From contig NZ_VYVA01000004.1 of the NCBI RefSeq assembly GCF_009193215.1, positions 124,001 through 188,000 on the forward strand: a stretch of 64,000 nucleotides of DNA, given 5' to 3'. The notes under the pieces are model-generated. The model was not told where the DNA came from, did not search any database, and saw only the letters and a program-made list of their open reading frames with translations. A program made the position numbers and the translations under genes. Positions 62,698 to 64,000 of this stretch are shown piece by piece. This DNA comes from Flavicella marina. Lineage in GTDB: Bacteria > Bacteroidota > Bacteroidia > Flavobacteriales > Flavobacteriaceae. How positions within the stretch are numbered: position 1 is the first letter of the stretch; each line of letters begins with the position of its first letter.

Positions 62698-64000
62698 ATG
62701 GCAAAAGGAAACATTAATGTATCGGTAGAAAATATTTTCCCGCTGATTAAAAAATTCTTGTATTCTGATCACGAAATATTCTTACGTGAATTAATTTCAA
62801 ACGCAACTGATGCGACCTCTAAGATGAAACATCTTATTGCAATGGGCGAGGCTGGTGACGAAGCTTATGGCGACCCTATCATCGAGGTAATCGCAGACAA
62901 AGAAAACAAAACACTTCGCATTATCGACCAAGGTATTGGTATGAATGAGGAAGAAGTTGAAAAATACATCAATCAAATTGCCTTTTCTGGAGCTGAAGAG
63001 TTTATCGACAAATACAAAGATAAAGTAGAAGATTCTGGAATTATTGGTCATTTTGGTCTTGGTTTCTATTCTGCATTTATGGTTGCAGATAAAGTAGAAA
63101 TCATTACGAAATCTTACAAAGATGCTGCGGCAGTAAAGTGGAGCTGTGATGGTTCACCAAACTACGAAATTGAACCTGTAGAAAAAGAAGGAAGAGGTTC
63201 TGAAATTGTTTTACATATAGCTGAAGACTCTGTAGAGTTTTTAGAAGATGCTAAAATTACTGAGTTGTTGACGAAATACAATCGTTTCAACCAAATTCCT
63301 ATCAAATTCGGAACTAAAGAAATTAACGATCCTGAGTTTACTCCTCAAACTACAACAGATGCTGATGGTAAAGAAACTACTGAGCCACACAAACAAATCT
63401 CTGTTGACAACATTATCAACAATACGAATCCAGCATGGACAAAAAAGCCTTCTGATTTAGAGGCTGAAGATTACAATACTTTTTACAGAGAATTGTACCC
63501 AATGCAATTTGAAGAGCCTTTATTCAACATCCACTTAAATGTAGACTACCCATTCAACTTAACAGGTATTTTATACTTCCCTAAGTTGAATCAGAGTATG
63601 GATATTCAAAAGGACAAAATTCAATTGTACCAAAACCAAGTATTCATTACCGATAACGTAGAAGGAATTGTACCTGATTTCTTACAAATGCTAAAAGGTG
63701 TGATTGATTCTCCAGACATTCCATTGAATGTTTCTAGATCTTACTTACAGGCCGATGGTGCAGTTAAAAAGATCTCTGGATACATCACGAAAAAAATTGC
63801 AGATAAACTAACTTCTTTGTTCAAAAACAATCGTGAAGATTTCGAGCAAAAATGGAATGACATCAAAGTGATTATCGAATACGGAATGTTATCTGACGAT
63901 AAATTCTATGATAAAGCTAAAAAATTCTCTTTATTCCCAACAGTAGATGATACATTCTTTACGATTGAAGAATTGAAAGAAAAAATCAAAGCTGCTCAAA
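62698..64000 (+). CDS. htpG: Chaperone HtpG (Hsp90), 5' part
   Basis: First 434 codons; the gene continues beyond the window. Hsp90 of bacteria, an ATP-dependent chaperone dimer. The ATP-binding GHKL domain is complete: FLRELISNATDATSK, IIDQGIGMNEEE, and GHFGLGFYSAFMVADKV. The middle domain follows with NPAWTKKPSDL, FNLTGILYFPKL and IPLNVSRSYLQAD (catalytic Arg region). An extra acidic stretch (TTTDADGKETTEPHK, about 220-235) is inserted between the two, as in other Bacteroidota. The ATG at 62698 (MAKGNINVSVENIF) is the family start. Confidence 0.96.
   Translation, partial: MAKGNINVSVENIFPLIKKFLYSDHEIFLRELISNATDATSKMKHLIAMGEAGDEAYGDPIIEVIADKENKTLRIIDQGIGMNEEEVEKYINQIAFSGAEEFIDKYKDKVEDSGIIGHFGLGFYSAFMVADKVEIITKSYKDAAAVKWSCDGSPNYEIEPVEKEGRGSEIVLHIAEDSVEFLEDAKITELLTKYNRFNQIPIKFGTKEINDPEFTPQTTTDADGKETTEPHKQISVDNIINNTNPAWTKKPSDLEAEDYNTFYRELYPMQFEEPLFNIHLNVDYPFNLTGILYFPKLNQSMDIQKDKIQLYQNQVFITDNVEGIVPDFLQMLKGVIDSPDIPLNVSRSYLQADGAVKKISGYITKKIADKLTSLFKNNREDFEQKWNDIKVIIEYGMLSDDKFYDKAKKFSLFPTVDDTFFTIEELKEKIKAAQ

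Noticed and set aside
1-64000. tRNA, rRNA, CRISPR arrays, insertion sequences or prophage genes
   Set aside because: Read for cloverleaf ends, regular spaced repeats, transposase or integrase motifs on both strands; none was supported.

Overview
The window is chromosomal DNA from a member of the Bacteroidota, most likely a marine Flavobacteriaceae. The evidence is low G+C with almost no Shine-Dalgarno sequences, many promoters with the Bacteroidota -7 element TAnnTTTG, a PorV/PorQ-family protein tied to type IX secretion, a lipoprotein sulfatase, split transketolase, and flavobacterial forms of CarB, HisIE and Tgt. No transposase, prophage, CRISPR array, rRNA or tRNA was seen. The window starts at the first codon of an ABC permease gene and ends inside htpG.

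Layout. 1-5.8 kb: a five-gene operon with two FtsX-type ABC permeases, their ATPase, a beta-barrel protein and a YfcC-type carrier. 5.8-11.1 kb: PhnA-like protein, PssA-like synthase, an alpha/beta hydrolase, a PorV/PorQ-family protein and Lnt. 11.1-18.9 kb: a complete his operon on the minus strand in the order hisGDCBHAF(IE), preceded by an 18-residue leader peptide with four consecutive His codons and a transcription attenuator. 18.9-25.7 kb (minus): sulfatase, RluE, AccA, an LptF/G permease, Tgt and a porin.

25.7-39.1 kb is the most distinctive region. A nitric-oxide sensor (H-NOX) is encoded with a histidine kinase, a stand-alone receiver, an HPt protein and a LytTR response regulator. 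Next come a TolC-like protein, an HlyD-like protein, a nucleotide-sugar dehydrogenase, a TackOD1 zinc-ribbon protein, a processive family-2 glycosyltransferase and a large DUF4114 surface lipoprotein. All four transcription units of this locus carry the same 13-bp motif (consensus CCNTTYRYCGRCA), tandem at 21-bp spacing in three of them, and always 61-62 bp upstream of a -7 box. This suggests one LytTR-controlled, NO-responsive exopolysaccharide regulon.

39.2-48.5 kb is housekeeping: HemJ-like protein, glycosyltransferase, RecR, Na+/solute symporter, PdxH, SixA-like and Ppx/GppA phosphatases, cyclophilin, QueE and the N-terminal transketolase subunit. 48.6-55.0 kb is a DNA-damage module: a self-cleaving XRE-S24 repressor with an exonuclease/GIY-YIG fusion, divergent from a second DnaE polymerase and DinB, with an inverted-repeat operator between them. 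55.0-59.1 kb is a non-phosphorylating sugar-acid pathway (SDR dehydrogenase, SMP-30 lactonase, DgoD-type dehydratase, HpcH/HpaI aldolase), bracketed by two exact inverted copies of one terminator. 59.2-64.0 kb holds carB (without the C-terminal regulatory domain), rpmH and the 5' part of htpG.
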